From: Propionispora sp. 2/2-37
GTDB lineage: Bacteria; Bacillota; Negativicutes; Propionisporales; Propionisporaceae
Assembly: GCF_001298735.1 (NCBI RefSeq)
Contig: NZ_CYSP01000001.1
Coordinates: 186,001-250,000 of the forward strand
Length of the DNA stretch: 64,000 nt
Direction: 5' to 3'
Shown here: in pieces, positions 1 through 8,183 of the stretch
Layout of the letters: every line of letters begins with the position of its first letter
How positions within the stretch are numbered: position 1 is the first letter of the stretch
Program-made: the position numbers and the translations under genes
Notes under the pieces: model-generated
What the model saw: the letters and a program-made list of their open reading frames with translations, nothing else
The model's database searches: none
Told to the model about the DNA's origin: nothing

Positions 1-714
1 ATCGTTTCACCGGAAGAAATCATTAATAAGTATGGTGCCGATACCGCCCGGCTGTTTATTTTATTTGCGGCTCCGCCTGAACGTGATTTGGAATGGAGCG
101 ATCAGGGAGTGGAAGGCTCGTATCGTTTTTTGGGCAGATTGTGGCGTATTGTCCGGCATTACAGTGCTTTTATTACGGACGAAACAAACCAGGTGGAAGA
201 GCTTAGTAAAGATGAGCAACAGCTAAGACGTATGCTACACTTAACAATCAAAAAGGTCTCCGACGATATCGGTGAACGGTTTAATTTTAATACGGCAATT
301 AGTTCTATTATGGAATTAGTAAATGCCATGTACGCTTATAAAGAGCAATCCATTACCATGAACGCAGCATTAGCTAAAGAGTTGGTATCCGGACTACTGC
401 GGCTATTGGCACCGTTCGCTCCTCATATTACGGAAGAGTTATGGTATGAGACGATGGGGAGCGAGGCCGGCAGCATTCACAAGCAAAGCTGGCCTGCCTT
501 TGATGAAGCGGCCTTACAGCAGGAAGAAGTGGAAATTGTTTTACAAATCAATGGTAAGGTCAGGGAGAAGATAGTGATTCCTGTCGGCCTTAATATGAAA
601 GAGTTGCAGGATTTAGCTCTGCAACAAGAAAAAGTGCAAAGCCTTGTTGCCGGACGACAAATTGTAAAGGTTATCTGTGTTCCTCAAAAACTGGTCAACA
701 TTGTAGTAAAATAG
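1..714 (+). CDS. leuS: Leucyl-tRNA synthetase, C-terminal part (5' end outside window)
   Basis: The reading frame is open from base 1 and ends with TAG at 712-714, giving the last 237 codons of a class I leucyl-tRNA synthetase, which charges tRNA-Leu in the cytoplasm. The visible part begins with VSPEEIINKYGADTARLF, the segment that normally follows the KMSKS catalytic loop, and continues with the conserved PPERDLEWSDQGVEG block. After that comes the helical anticodon-binding domain and the small C-terminal domain (LQINGKVREKI). The catalytic core and editing domain lie upstream of the window. A strong terminator follows at once, so leuS ends its transcription unit here. Identity is very secure. 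Confidence 0.96.
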   Translation: MVSPEEIINKYGADTARLFILFAAPPERDLEWSDQGVEGSYRFLGRLWRIVRHYSAFITDETNQVEELSKDEQQLRRMLHLTIKKVSDDIGERFNFNTAISSIMELVNAMYAYKEQSITMNAALAKELVSGLLRLLAPFAPHITEELWYETMGSEAGSIHKQSWPAFDEAALQQEEVEIVLQINGKVREKIVIPVGLNMKELQDLALQQEKVQSLVAGRQIVKVICVPQKLVNIVVK

Positions 715-725
715 TATTTTTACCC

Positions 726-754
726 CCGTTCTATGTATAGAGCGGTTTTTTTTT
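726..754 (+). terminator. Rho-independent terminator of leuS
   Basis: CCGTTCTA pairs with TAGAGCGG (one G-T pair) across a TGTA loop and is followed by nine T residues at 746-754. It lies 11 bases after the leuS stop codon. Confidence 0.85.
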
Positions 755-821
755 GGAGGATTTTTACATTATTTGACGAAAATTCAAAAGAATTGAAATA
801 TAATATGGGAGGTAACCTTAT

Positions 822-1421
822 ATGCTAAAGAAAGAACGTATTATTATTATTTTAGCTGTTGCCGCCATCATTTTAATTGCAAGTTTTTATAGCTTTTGGC
901 AGAAAAGTGCAGTTGCCGAGCAAACTACGATTGAACAGGAAGAACCGTTGATCCCTAAAGAGGATGAGCGGCGACCACAGGAAAGTCAAAAAGAATCTGT
1001 ATATGTAATTTATGTAAGCGGAGCTGTAACCTGTCCGGGGGTTTATGAGGTGCCGGCCAGTGGCCGTGTTTTAGATGCGGTGAATGCAGCGGGTGGTTTG
1101 ACACCTACTGCCGACCAAGTAAAAATTAATTTGGCGGAAAAAATACGAGATGGCATGCATATTCATGTGTTGCAGCAGAATAGCGGTACATCGCCGGACG
1201 GAAAGCTGCGTCAGGGTAGTGACATGCCGGACCGAATTAATATTAATCAAGCAGATAAGGAAGAACTTGATAAATTGCCGGGTATAGGACCTGCTATGGC
1301 TGAACGAATTATTGAATATCGCGAAACGGTTGGTTCATTTCAAGATATTACTGATTTAAAGAAAGTTCCGGGCATTGGAGAAGCAAAGTACAATCGTATA
1401 GTTGATAAAATAACCATATAG
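822..1421 (+). CDS. comEA: Competence protein ComEA, membrane-anchored DNA receptor
   Basis: This is a 199-residue protein that binds double-stranded DNA at the cell surface during natural transformation. The N-terminal transmembrane anchor spans about residues 7-27. A SLBB domain follows at about 60-115 (VYVSGAVTCPGVYEV, then DAVNAAGGL). The C-terminal helix-hairpin-helix pair at about 137-199 carries ININQADKEEL, LPGIGPAMAERI and VPGIGEAKYNRI. The ATG at 822 has a GGGAGG ribosome binding site about 8 bases upstream. comEC starts 13 bases downstream, the usual comEA-comEC operon without comEB between them. DNA uptake in a diderm would also need outer-membrane parts, which are not in this window. 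Confidence 0.95.
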   Translation: MLKKERIIIILAVAAIILIASFYSFWQKSAVAEQTTIEQEEPLIPKEDERRPQESQKESVYVIYVSGAVTCPGVYEVPASGRVLDAVNAAGGLTPTADQVKINLAEKIRDGMHIHVLQQNSGTSPDGKLRQGSDMPDRININQADKEELDKLPGIGPAMAERIIEYRETVGSFQDITDLKKVPGIGEAKYNRIVDKITI

Positions 1422-1434
1422 GTATGAAAATCCT

Positions 1435-3801
1435 ATGAGCCAGATATTGATTGTTCTATCAGCAGCGTTTGTTTCCGGTATTTGGAGTGCCGGGTATTAT
1501 AGTGGTTCACTGCAGCTACTATATATTTTGACACTTATATTTACTGTGATGGCGATTGGATACAGTTTTCGTTCAGAGCGGCGTTGCGTTTATTGGCTTG
1601 CTCTAGTTTTCTTTTTTATCGGTGCCATTCGGCTGATTCACGCGGATCGTATTGCAGCGAATGATATTAGTCTTTTGGTAGACCACGACCTGACTTTTTA
1701 TGGTAAAATAGCAGATATACCGCAAGCCGTGGAGGTTGATGAAGATCATATAAAAGTAAAATATATTCTGGAGTGTCAAGAGGTTTCCGGCATCCTGAAC
1801 AGGAAGATGCCTGTTACCGGCAAAGTGGTGACTACAGTGCGGCAAGGGCTAAATCAGCCCTTAGGAGCCTATGGGGATAAAGTAGTTATTCGCGGCCGCG
1901 TGATTGCCCTGCACGGGTATAATAATCCCGGAGCCATTGATACGGTTGCGGCACTCAAGCGACAGGGGATTACGGCGCGCTTGCTAACGAATTTCAACTC
2001 AATACAGTTTCAATCTTCACCATTAGAATTCACCGGTCAATGGAAGGAATGGATTCATAAATGGCGCACTCAGGTCGAGGGCAACATGGCAAGGGTTATG
2101 CCCGTCGGTGACGCTGCTGTCCTGACTGGAATGCTGTTTGGTGGTTACTCCGGAATAGACAAAGAAGTGATAGGCGCTTTTGCAAAAACCGGGCTGATAC
2201 ATATTCTATCGGTCTCGGGTACTCATATTGCTTTGGTTGCCGCAGTTATGATGTGGCTGGGAAAACGTTTGCGACTTAAATATGCATGTATTTTCCTGTT
2301 AGCGTTTTCGGGCATTTTGTTTTACGCTGTTGTCGCAGGTTTTACGCCGCCTGTAATGCGTTCTGTACTTATGGGGTTGATTGCCCTGGCGGGGGTCGGT
2401 TGGAACAGGGAGAAAGACGCTGCTGCCGCCATGGCATTTGCTGCACTTGTTATGCTGGCCTATCAACCACAACTCCTTTATGATATTAGCTTCCAATTAT
2501 CTTTTGCGTGTACTGCCGGTTTAATTTACTTTTATAATAAAACTGTCGCTTTTTTTAAAATTCTGCCGCCATGGGCAGCTCAGGGGATAGCTGTTACTTT
2601 GGCAGCTCAGTTGGGAGTATTACCTTTTTTGGCTTGGTATTTCAATACTTTTTCACTAAGTTCGTTTGCCGCTAATATTGTTGTTGTACCCTTGGTTGAA
2701 GCCTTAGTTGTATTGGCACTGGCCGGTGTGATGCTTAGCGCGATTTTCCCGGCGGTAGCCGGGCTGATTATGGTAATTTGCAGTCTGTTAATCGGGCTGA
2801 TTGTTCCGCTGACCTCGTTTTTTGCAGCCTTGCCTTTAGCTACAGTATATCTACCTGTTATACCTGTCATAGTCGGAGTAATTTATTATGTTGTACTGGC
2901 ATGGTTATACGGTTATCTTCCTTGTATGCCGCCGGTACAAGTATGGCAAAAATGGACTGGCCATTGTATGCTAGGACTGGCTGCTGGTATTATGGCAATT
3001 ATTTTATACCGGTATTATCCTGAGCCGGTTACAGTTCATTTTATTGATGTTGGTCAGGGGGATGCGACACTAGTGACAACACCGCACCGCTATGCAGTTA
3101 TGATTGATACAGGAGGAATTGCCGGGAATTCCCAATATGATATCGGTGAACAGGTTGTGGTGCCGTATCTTAAACATTATGGTATTTTGCAGCTGGATTA
3201 TCTGTTTTTAACACACGGACACCAGGATCATGCCGGAGGCGCAGCCGGTATTCTGGCTCATATACCGGTACGGAATATAGTCATCTCACGGGAGCAAGAA
3301 CATACAGGGGCTGTAAAGGCTGTTTTTCGCAGTAGAAATAGGGGGACTATTATTCCGGCTTATCCTGGGCAGTCCATTCATATAGACGGAGTAACGATTT
3401 CTGTTGTTTATGCACCTGATGATGTACAATCGAAGCAGAGTAATGAATTTTCCACCGTTTTGCGCATTAACTATGGTAAGCACAGTTTTCTAATCACCGG
3501 AGATTTGGAAGCTGACGGTGAAGCAGCTATCATTACTAGGGGGCAACCTATTAAAAGCGATGTATTGAAGGTAGGGCATCATGGAGCAAGAACGTCGTCT
3601 ACCAGTCAGTTTTTGCAGCAGGTGCTGCCAAGGTATGCTGTAATATCAGTGGGCTACTATAACCGTTTTGGGCACCCGCATGCTGAGGTTTTGCGACGTT
3701 TATCCGCTGTTAGAGCACAAGTGTACCGTACCGACTATCATGGTGCCGTGCGATTTATAACTGATGGCCAAAATTTGCAAGTAGATCCGTTTATTAGGTA
3801 A
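1435..3801 (+). CDS. comEC: ComEC/Rec2 DNA internalization channel
   Basis: This 788-residue polytopic membrane protein should form the channel that carries single-stranded DNA across the inner membrane. Order of parts: N-terminal membrane segments with a DUF4131-type region (about 1-190), the Competence domain with SVSGTHIALVAA and many membrane helices (about 220-500), then a C-terminal metallo-beta-lactamase domain (about 525-785). The metal-binding motif is H594-x-H596-x-D598-H599, followed by the later GDLE and VGHHGA motifs, so the putative nuclease site looks complete. Length and order match full ComEC. The ribosome binding site before ATG 1435 is weak (AGGTATGAAAATCCT), so expression may be coupled to comEA. 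Confidence 0.95.
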   Translation: MSQILIVLSAAFVSGIWSAGYYSGSLQLLYILTLIFTVMAIGYSFRSERRCVYWLALVFFFIGAIRLIHADRIAANDISLLVDHDLTFYGKIADIPQAVEVDEDHIKVKYILECQEVSGILNRKMPVTGKVVTTVRQGLNQPLGAYGDKVVIRGRVIALHGYNNPGAIDTVAALKRQGITARLLTNFNSIQFQSSPLEFTGQWKEWIHKWRTQVEGNMARVMPVGDAAVLTGMLFGGYSGIDKEVIGAFAKTGLIHILSVSGTHIALVAAVMMWLGKRLRLKYACIFLLAFSGILFYAVVAGFTPPVMRSVLMGLIALAGVGWNREKDAAAAMAFAALVMLAYQPQLLYDISFQLSFACTAGLIYFYNKTVAFFKILPPWAAQGIAVTLAAQLGVLPFLAWYFNTFSLSSFAANIVVVPLVEALVVLALAGVMLSAIFPAVAGLIMVICSLLIGLIVPLTSFFAALPLATVYLPVIPVIVGVIYYVVLAWLYGYLPCMPPVQVWQKWTGHCMLGLAAGIMAIILYRYYPEPVTVHFIDVGQGDATLVTTPHRYAVMIDTGGIAGNSQYDIGEQVVVPYLKHYGILQLDYLFLTHGHQDHAGGAAGILAHIPVRNIVISREQEHTGAVKAVFRSRNRGTIIPAYPGQSIHIDGVTISVVYAPDDVQSKQSNEFSTVLRINYGKHSFLITGDLEADGEAAIITRGQPIKSDVLKVGHHGARTSSTSQFLQQVLPRYAVISVGYYNRFGHPHAEVLRRLSAVRAQVYRTDYHGAVRFITDGQNLQVDPFIR

Positions 3802-3826
3802 ACATCAAGAAAGTTGGAGGGGTAGA

Positions 3827-4867
3827 ATGCAGCATAGTCAATTATTAGAAAACATAGCAGCCGGTCAGATAAGTTCTATTTATCTTCTATATGGCGAGGA
3901 AACTTTCTTGACCAGTCAGTTGGAACATGCCATTATCAATCAGATATTGCAGCCTGAAGATCGGGAAAGCAATTTGATTATTCTGGACACCGATCCCAAA
4001 CCGCAGGATTTGGTTACCCTGGTGGAAGCGGTCCCGTTTATTGGCGAGAAAATTATTGTCGTTATCCATAATACCTTATTATTTAGAGCACAAAGACAGG
4101 ACAAAGATACTGGTCATGACGCCGGTCAAACTGATGCGACTTTACTGAAGATATTCGGTAATATGCCGGAAACGGCTTGTCTTATATTAACGACGCCGGA
4201 AAAAGTTGATAAACGCCGTAAATTATACAAAGTTATTGAGAAACATGGTGTGATTTTTGAAGCAACCCCCTTTAAGCCATGGGACAGTAAAGGAATAGGC
4301 ACATGGATTCGGAGCAGGCTCAAGGAAATGAATGCTAGGATGTCTTCTGATGCACTCGAATATTTATTGATGCTGGTAGGCAACATGAGCAGGGTATCAC
4401 TGGACTTTTTGAATTCGGAACTGGAAAAGACTGTTCTTTATACAGATAACAAACCGATAAGCCTCCGGGATCTTGAACGTATTCTGGCAGCCATACCGGA
4501 ATTGTCTGTGTTTGCCATGACTGAAGCGGTGGGGCAAAAGCAGGTATCGAAAGCGTTGGAGCTAATGACCAAACAGCTGGAAGCCGGCGAGCACCCCATT
4601 AAGTTAATTGGGCTTCTTGCCCGGGAAATACGTGTATTATGGCAGATAAAAGAAATGATCTTTCAAGGCTACAGTGTGCAAAGAATTGCAAGCAGCTTGG
4701 GCTTGTCACCGTATATTGCAGAGAAAAAAATGAAACAGAGCCAGCGGTTCACTGTGAACAACCTTCAGCGGACGTTATTGTCACTGGCACAGGCTGATAT
4801 TGATTTCAAGTCAGGCCGGACTGATCGAACCATTTTGGAGCAAATTATTATTGAATTGTGCCGATAA
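3827..4867 (+). CDS. holA: DNA polymerase III delta subunit
   Basis: The 346-residue product should be the clamp-loader delta subunit, which opens the beta sliding clamp. It starts with the typical IYLLYGEETFL strand-turn, a degenerate P-loop region, and carries the later LELMTKQLEAGEHPIKLIGLLAREIR block that marks HolA/YqeN. The ATG at 3827 has a GGAGGGG site 5 bases upstream. It lies 25 bases after comEC and just before convergent rpsT, the comEA-comEC-holA-rpsT order of Bacillus and other Firmicutes. It may share a transcript with comEC. Confidence 0.95.
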   Translation: MQHSQLLENIAAGQISSIYLLYGEETFLTSQLEHAIINQILQPEDRESNLIILDTDPKPQDLVTLVEAVPFIGEKIIVVIHNTLLFRAQRQDKDTGHDAGQTDATLLKIFGNMPETACLILTTPEKVDKRRKLYKVIEKHGVIFEATPFKPWDSKGIGTWIRSRLKEMNARMSSDALEYLLMLVGNMSRVSLDFLNSELEKTVLYTDNKPISLRDLERILAAIPELSVFAMTEAVGQKQVSKALELMTKQLEAGEHPIKLIGLLAREIRVLWQIKEMIFQGYSVQRIASSLGLSPYIAEKKMKQSQRFTVNNLQRTLLSLAQADIDFKSGRTDRTILEQIIIELCR

Positions 4868-4877
4868 CGACAGACAT

Positions 4878-4912
4878 AAAAAAACCCTGTCCATTTGATG
4901 GATAGGGTTTTT
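4878..4912. terminator. Bidirectional terminator between holA and rpsT
   Basis: A-rich sequence, then ACCCTGTCCA pairing with TGGATAGGGT across TTTGA, then a T tract. The A tract on one side and T tract on the other allow termination from both converging genes. Confidence 0.85.
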
Positions 4913-4915
4913 AAC

Positions 4916-5182
4916 CTATTCAGCTGCTGCGTTAACTTTACGGGCTAAACGGGACTTCTTGCGGGCCGCAGCATTTTTATGAATAATGCCTTTGGCAACC
5001 GCCTTATCAATCGTGCTGCTGGCTTTGGTCAGGAGAGTTTTAGCTTCGTCAGCTTTGCCGGTATGTACAGCTTCAGCCACTTTGCGGATAGCACTTTTCA
5101 CAGTTGATTTTACAGCAAAATTTTTTGCGCGTCTTTCGGCATCTGTTTTAACACTACGTTCAGATGATTTAATATTTGGCAA
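4916..5182 (-). CDS. rpsT: 30S ribosomal protein S20
   Basis: The 88-residue basic protein binds 16S rRNA early in 30S assembly. It contains the S20 signature NIKSSERSVKTDAERRAKN near the N-terminus and ends in an Arg/Lys/Ala-rich helix. The start is taken as TTG at 5182, read on the minus strand as TTG-CCA-AAT. A full AAAGGAGGTG ribosome binding site at 5189-5198 sits 6 bases before it. The GTG at 5191 is part of that ribosome binding site and would add three residues that S20 proteins lack. It has its own promoter at 5217-5245 and ends at the shared terminator with holA. Confidence 0.96.
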   Translation of the reverse strand: MPNIKSSERSVKTDAERRAKNFAVKSTVKSAIRKVAEAVHTGKADEAKTLLTKASSTIDKAVAKGIIHKNAAARKKSRLARKVNAAAE

Positions 5183-5216
5183 GTGTTTCACCTCCTTTGA
5201 CCATTTTACCTAAAAT

Positions 5217-5245
5217 AGTGTAGCACGAATCAGGAGCAAAATCAA
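5217..5245 (-). promoter_or_regulatory. Sigma-A promoter of rpsT
   Basis: On the minus strand TTGATT is followed by a 17-base spacer and TACACT. The start point would fall about 25-30 bases before the rpsT TTG codon. Confidence 0.7.
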
Positions 5246-5293
5246 GACAGAATTATTCGTTTGCTGGTTAAGCGCAAGCTCCTCAGAAAAATC

Positions 5294-5323
5294 GTATAGG
5301 AAAATAGGTTGCCGACCATAATA
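5294..5323 (+). promoter_or_regulatory. Sigma-G-like forespore promoter of gpr
   Basis: GTATA at 5294-5298, an 18-base spacer and CATAATA at 5317-5323 fit the known sigma-G consensus (GHATR, 18, CATWHTA). It lies 62 bases before gpr, a gene transcribed in the forespore in Bacillus. The match is direct. Its use by sigma-G (or sigma-F) is inferred. Confidence 0.6.
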
Positions 5324-5385
5324 CTGATAAAAATTAAAATGGTAGCTATTTATGATTATGGATAAATAATTGGCGGGAGGCAACC

Positions 5386-6363
5386 ATGATGGACATGAAT
5401 ACGACGATTTCCGTACGTACAGATTTGGCGTTGGAAGCGCAGGAAATGCTAAACCGGAGTGTGGAAGAGAAAATACCGGGATTGTTAGTGGAAACGGCAG
5501 AACAGGAGGAGGCGGTTATTACGCGTGTAACGGTCAGCTCTGCGCAGGCGGCGGAGCTGATGGGCAAAGCAAGAGGAAAATATATTACTATTGAAGCACC
5601 AGGACTGCGGTATAAAAATACATTGCTTCAAGAAAAAATAATGAATTTTTTAGCCACGGAATTATCGGTTTTACTCAATTTGCCGCAACACGCCACTGTT
5701 TTAGTGGTAGGCTTGGGTAACTGGCAAATCACTCCTGACGCACTTGGGCCGAAGGCGGTGGAAAAAGTTGTAGTTACACGTCATTTACAAGAACTGTTAT
5801 CTCCAGAACTGAAAGGCGGTGTACGATCGGTTTGTGCAATTGCGCCTGGTGTTTTAGGAATAACCGGCATGGAGACTGCGGAAATTGTTCATGGGATTGT
5901 ACAAAAAATCAGGCCGGACGCAGTCATTGCTATTGATGCGTTGGCTGCTGCTTCCAGCCAGAGGGTGATTACTACTGTCCAGCTTTCTAATACGGGAATT
6001 CATCCGGGATCGGGAGTGGGCAATAAACGCTTTGGCTTGACCCCGGAGTCGTTACAGGTTCCGGTTATTGCCATTGGTGTACCTACAGTTGTTCATGCCG
6101 CTACTATAGCAATGGATACGATTAATGCCATGCAGGAACATGCGGCTTTTGCCAGATACCTTAAAAGTATGGAACGGTTGTCGGAAGAGGAGCGTCATAC
6201 TATTGTTCGGCAGGTGCTTCCGCAGGCGCTCGGTGATCTTATGGTTACACCCAAAGAAGTGGACCGCCTTATTGATGATATTTCCGATGTGGTGGCAGGA
6301 GGAATAAATCAAGCGATGCATCCGAATATTGACTATGCCAATATTCATCGTTATTTACATTAA
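5386..6363 (+). CDS. gpr: Germination protease GPR
   Basis: The 325-residue zymogen should cleave small acid-soluble spore proteins early in germination. It matches the GPR family over its full length: an N-terminal TISVRTDLALEA stretch, which is the region of the propeptide and its cleavage site, then VVGLGNWQITPDALGPKAVEKVVVTRH cut into blocks, then IAIDALAA and GIHPGSGVGNKR. Two ATG codons (5386 and 5389) follow a GGGAGG site, so the exact start is open by one codon. spoIIP follows, the same gpr-spoIIP pairing as in Bacillus. The gene is direct evidence that the organism forms spores. Confidence 0.96.
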   Translation: MMDMNTTISVRTDLALEAQEMLNRSVEEKIPGLLVETAEQEEAVITRVTVSSAQAAELMGKARGKYITIEAPGLRYKNTLLQEKIMNFLATELSVLLNLPQHATVLVVGLGNWQITPDALGPKAVEKVVVTRHLQELLSPELKGGVRSVCAIAPGVLGITGMETAEIVHGIVQKIRPDAVIAIDALAAASSQRVITTVQLSNTGIHPGSGVGNKRFGLTPESLQVPVIAIGVPTVVHAATIAMDTINAMQEHAAFARYLKSMERLSEEERHTIVRQVLPQALGDLMVTPKEVDRLIDDISDVVAGGINQAMHPNIDYANIHRYLH

Positions 6364-6563
6364 AGTTCAACTCTATTTAGAAAGTTTTGTACTAAGCGGG
6401 TGCCTGACAAGCATATATATAGGACGTGCTGAAATTGTACATAAAAAGTTTGCTGCGTACGAAGATGAATGGCTGATGTATGGAGTAAACATTGTGCAAA
6501 AGCATTTCATAAATAATGCGGGTACGCTTAGGCAACTGACCAAGTTGCCGGCAGGAGGAAATG

Positions 6564-7637
6564 ATGTTATCAAGACGGCAGCGGCATCGTTCAGTTACAA
6601 AATTACAAAACAAGTATTTACTTATTGGGTTGACTGTAGTTTTAATGAGCATGGCGGTCATTTCAACCGCTTTAAGTGAAAAAGCAGCAGTTCCGGCTCT
6701 TGCCGGGCAGGTGCGCTTGTCTGGACAAGAATTATCAATGGTTTTGCCTACCTGGCAGGAACTTTTATTTTCAGGTGTACCCGGTCTGCAAACGGTTGCC
6801 GAAAAACGACCGCTGCCTCGGTTTGATATGGAGCAATTTGGTATAAACCTATTTCAAGTCTTTACTTCTATTGATCTAGGCGATATGCGGTCGCTTATAA
6901 CCTCGGAAATACCGGTGTTAGCCAGTGTAAAAAATGGAAACCTTCCTGTCAGTTCGAAACCGGTCGCTATTTTACCCAATTTGAAAACGGCAGGAATTGC
7001 CGATACCGGAAAACCCTTAATCGGGATATACCATACTCATACGGCAGAGTCCTATATCCCTACTTCAGGAGTGGCACACAAACCGGGCGGGCAGATTGGT
7101 GATATTGTGGGTGTGGGACAGGCATTAGTTCAACAGATGGCAAAATATCAGATTACGGCGATCCAAAGCAATACCATTCATGATTATCCAAGTTTTATGA
7201 AAGCTTACGGACCATCCGAAATAACTGCAAAAAAAATGCTGGAAGAAAATCCTTCGATTCAAATGATTTTTGATATACATCGAGATGCGCAAAAACGTGA
7301 AAATACCACAGTTGTCATTAACGGAAAAGAAGCGGCAAAAATTATGATTATTGTTGCTACCGGGCAGCCGGATTTAGTTCAGCCGCATTGGCAGGAAAAT
7401 CATGCATTTGCCAAGTTGATTGATTCAAAATTGAATCAGCATTATCCCGGATTATCCAGGGGAATTCAACTGGTGGAATGGCGTTATAATCAGCATCTTC
7501 ATCCCCGGGCTTTATTACTAGAAGTAGGCTGTCAGGAAAACAGTCTGGAAGAGGCTACACGGAGTATGGAAATGCTTGGCGATGTACTGGCCGAAATTAT
7601 AGCGGAAAATAAATTGCAGCAGGGAAATACGCAGTAA
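6564..7637 (+). CDS. spoIIP: Stage II sporulation protein P (engulfment amidase)
   Basis: The 357-residue protein should be the peptidoglycan amidase/endopeptidase of the SpoIID-SpoIIM-SpoIIP engulfment machine in the mother cell. An N-terminal membrane anchor (about residues 19-37) is followed by a linker and the SpoIIP domain. That domain carries IGIYHTHTAESY, VGQALVQQMAKY, IFDIHRDA and LLLEVGCQENSLEEA. The HTHTAE and DIHRDA histidines and acidic residues are the expected zinc ligands. ATG 6564 is preferred over ATG 6561 because the GGAGG site at 6554-6558 leaves only 2 bases to 6561. About 200 bases separate it from gpr; no convincing sigma-E promoter was found there. Confidence 0.95.
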   Translation: MLSRRQRHRSVTKLQNKYLLIGLTVVLMSMAVISTALSEKAAVPALAGQVRLSGQELSMVLPTWQELLFSGVPGLQTVAEKRPLPRFDMEQFGINLFQVFTSIDLGDMRSLITSEIPVLASVKNGNLPVSSKPVAILPNLKTAGIADTGKPLIGIYHTHTAESYIPTSGVAHKPGGQIGDIVGVGQALVQQMAKYQITAIQSNTIHDYPSFMKAYGPSEITAKKMLEENPSIQMIFDIHRDAQKRENTTVVINGKEAAKIMIIVATGQPDLVQPHWQENHAFAKLIDSKLNQHYPGLSRGIQLVEWRYNQHLHPRALLLEVGCQENSLEEATRSMEMLGDVLAEIIAENKLQQGNTQ

Positions 7638-7660
7638 TTTTTTACTATTGAGGTGACGGT

Positions 7661-8080
7661 ATGCACCACATGCATCGGTCGGAAGCCAGAATTGTTTTTC
7701 GAGGTTTAGCCGCTTTATTCATTGTCATAGTTTTAGGTGTAAATATAGCGGAGATGCAGCTTAACAGGCTTACACAAAAACAAAGTACGGTGCAGGCATT
7801 TAACATCCAGTGTCAGGAGACAGGAAAATATTTCCTCTATTTTTTGGGAAATCAATATAGTATCCAATCGGTGTATCCGATTGCCGGAATCAGTAATAGT
7901 GAAAAAGAGATCGTCCTCAGTATATATCATGACAGAATATCGCTGCCGACATGTGTTTCTATGGATGCCACGGCACTATTCTCCGGACTCAACATAATTG
8001 CAAGACAATGTACGGATGAAATATTACAGGCCAAGACAGCCTGTGAGAGATATCTAGCGGAATTACGGCAAAAATTCTAA
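7661..8080 (+). CDS. Unknown small membrane-anchored protein downstream of spoIIP
   Basis: I do not recognise this 139-residue protein. A short basic N-terminus (HHMHRSEARIVFR) is followed by one hydrophobic segment at about residues 16-33 (LAALFIVIVLGVNIAEM), which looks like an uncleaved anchor. The remainder, about 100 residues, would be outside the cytoplasm and has two cysteines (in FNIQCQETG and ARQCTDEIL) plus one in LPTCVSMD. An AGGTGA site precedes ATG 7661. It lies 23 bases after spoIIP and before the lepA promoter, so it probably shares the spoIIP transcript. A role in sporulation is only suggested by position. Confidence 0.75.
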   Translation: MHHMHRSEARIVFRGLAALFIVIVLGVNIAEMQLNRLTQKQSTVQAFNIQCQETGKYFLYFLGNQYSIQSVYPIAGISNSEKEIVLSIYHDRISLPTCVSMDATALFSGLNIIARQCTDEILQAKTACERYLAELRQKF

Positions 8081-8114
8081 TCCTTTTACCGGCTTTAACG
8101 ACACGTCTCTAAAG

Positions 8115-8165
8115 GTAATACTTGCAGGAGCAAGGCAGGCGATGATATAATTTTACAAGTATTAC
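8115..8165. repeat. Perfect 10-base inverted repeat flanking the lepA promoter
   Basis: GTAATACTTG at 8115-8124 is exactly repeated in inverted form as CAAGTATTAC at 8156-8165, with 31 bases between. The left arm overlaps the -35 box and the right arm sits at the expected start of transcription. This geometry would suit a two-site operator, but no regulator is known. Confidence 0.6.
8122..8151 (+). promoter_or_regulatory. Sigma-A promoter of lepA-hemW
   Basis: TTGCAG at 8122-8127, an 18-base spacer and TATAAT at 8146-8151, 33 bases before the lepA ATG. Confidence 0.7.
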
Positions 8166-8183
8166 ATCAGAGGAGAGTCCTGC

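Noticed and set aside
773-804. TTGACG and TATAAT before comEA as a sigma-A promoter
   Set aside because: The spacer is 20 bases, too long for normal sigma-A use. No better -35 box was found.
6329-6679. 116-codon frame overlapping the gpr end and the spoIIP start
   Set aside because: It overlaps two well supported genes in another frame and has no family features.
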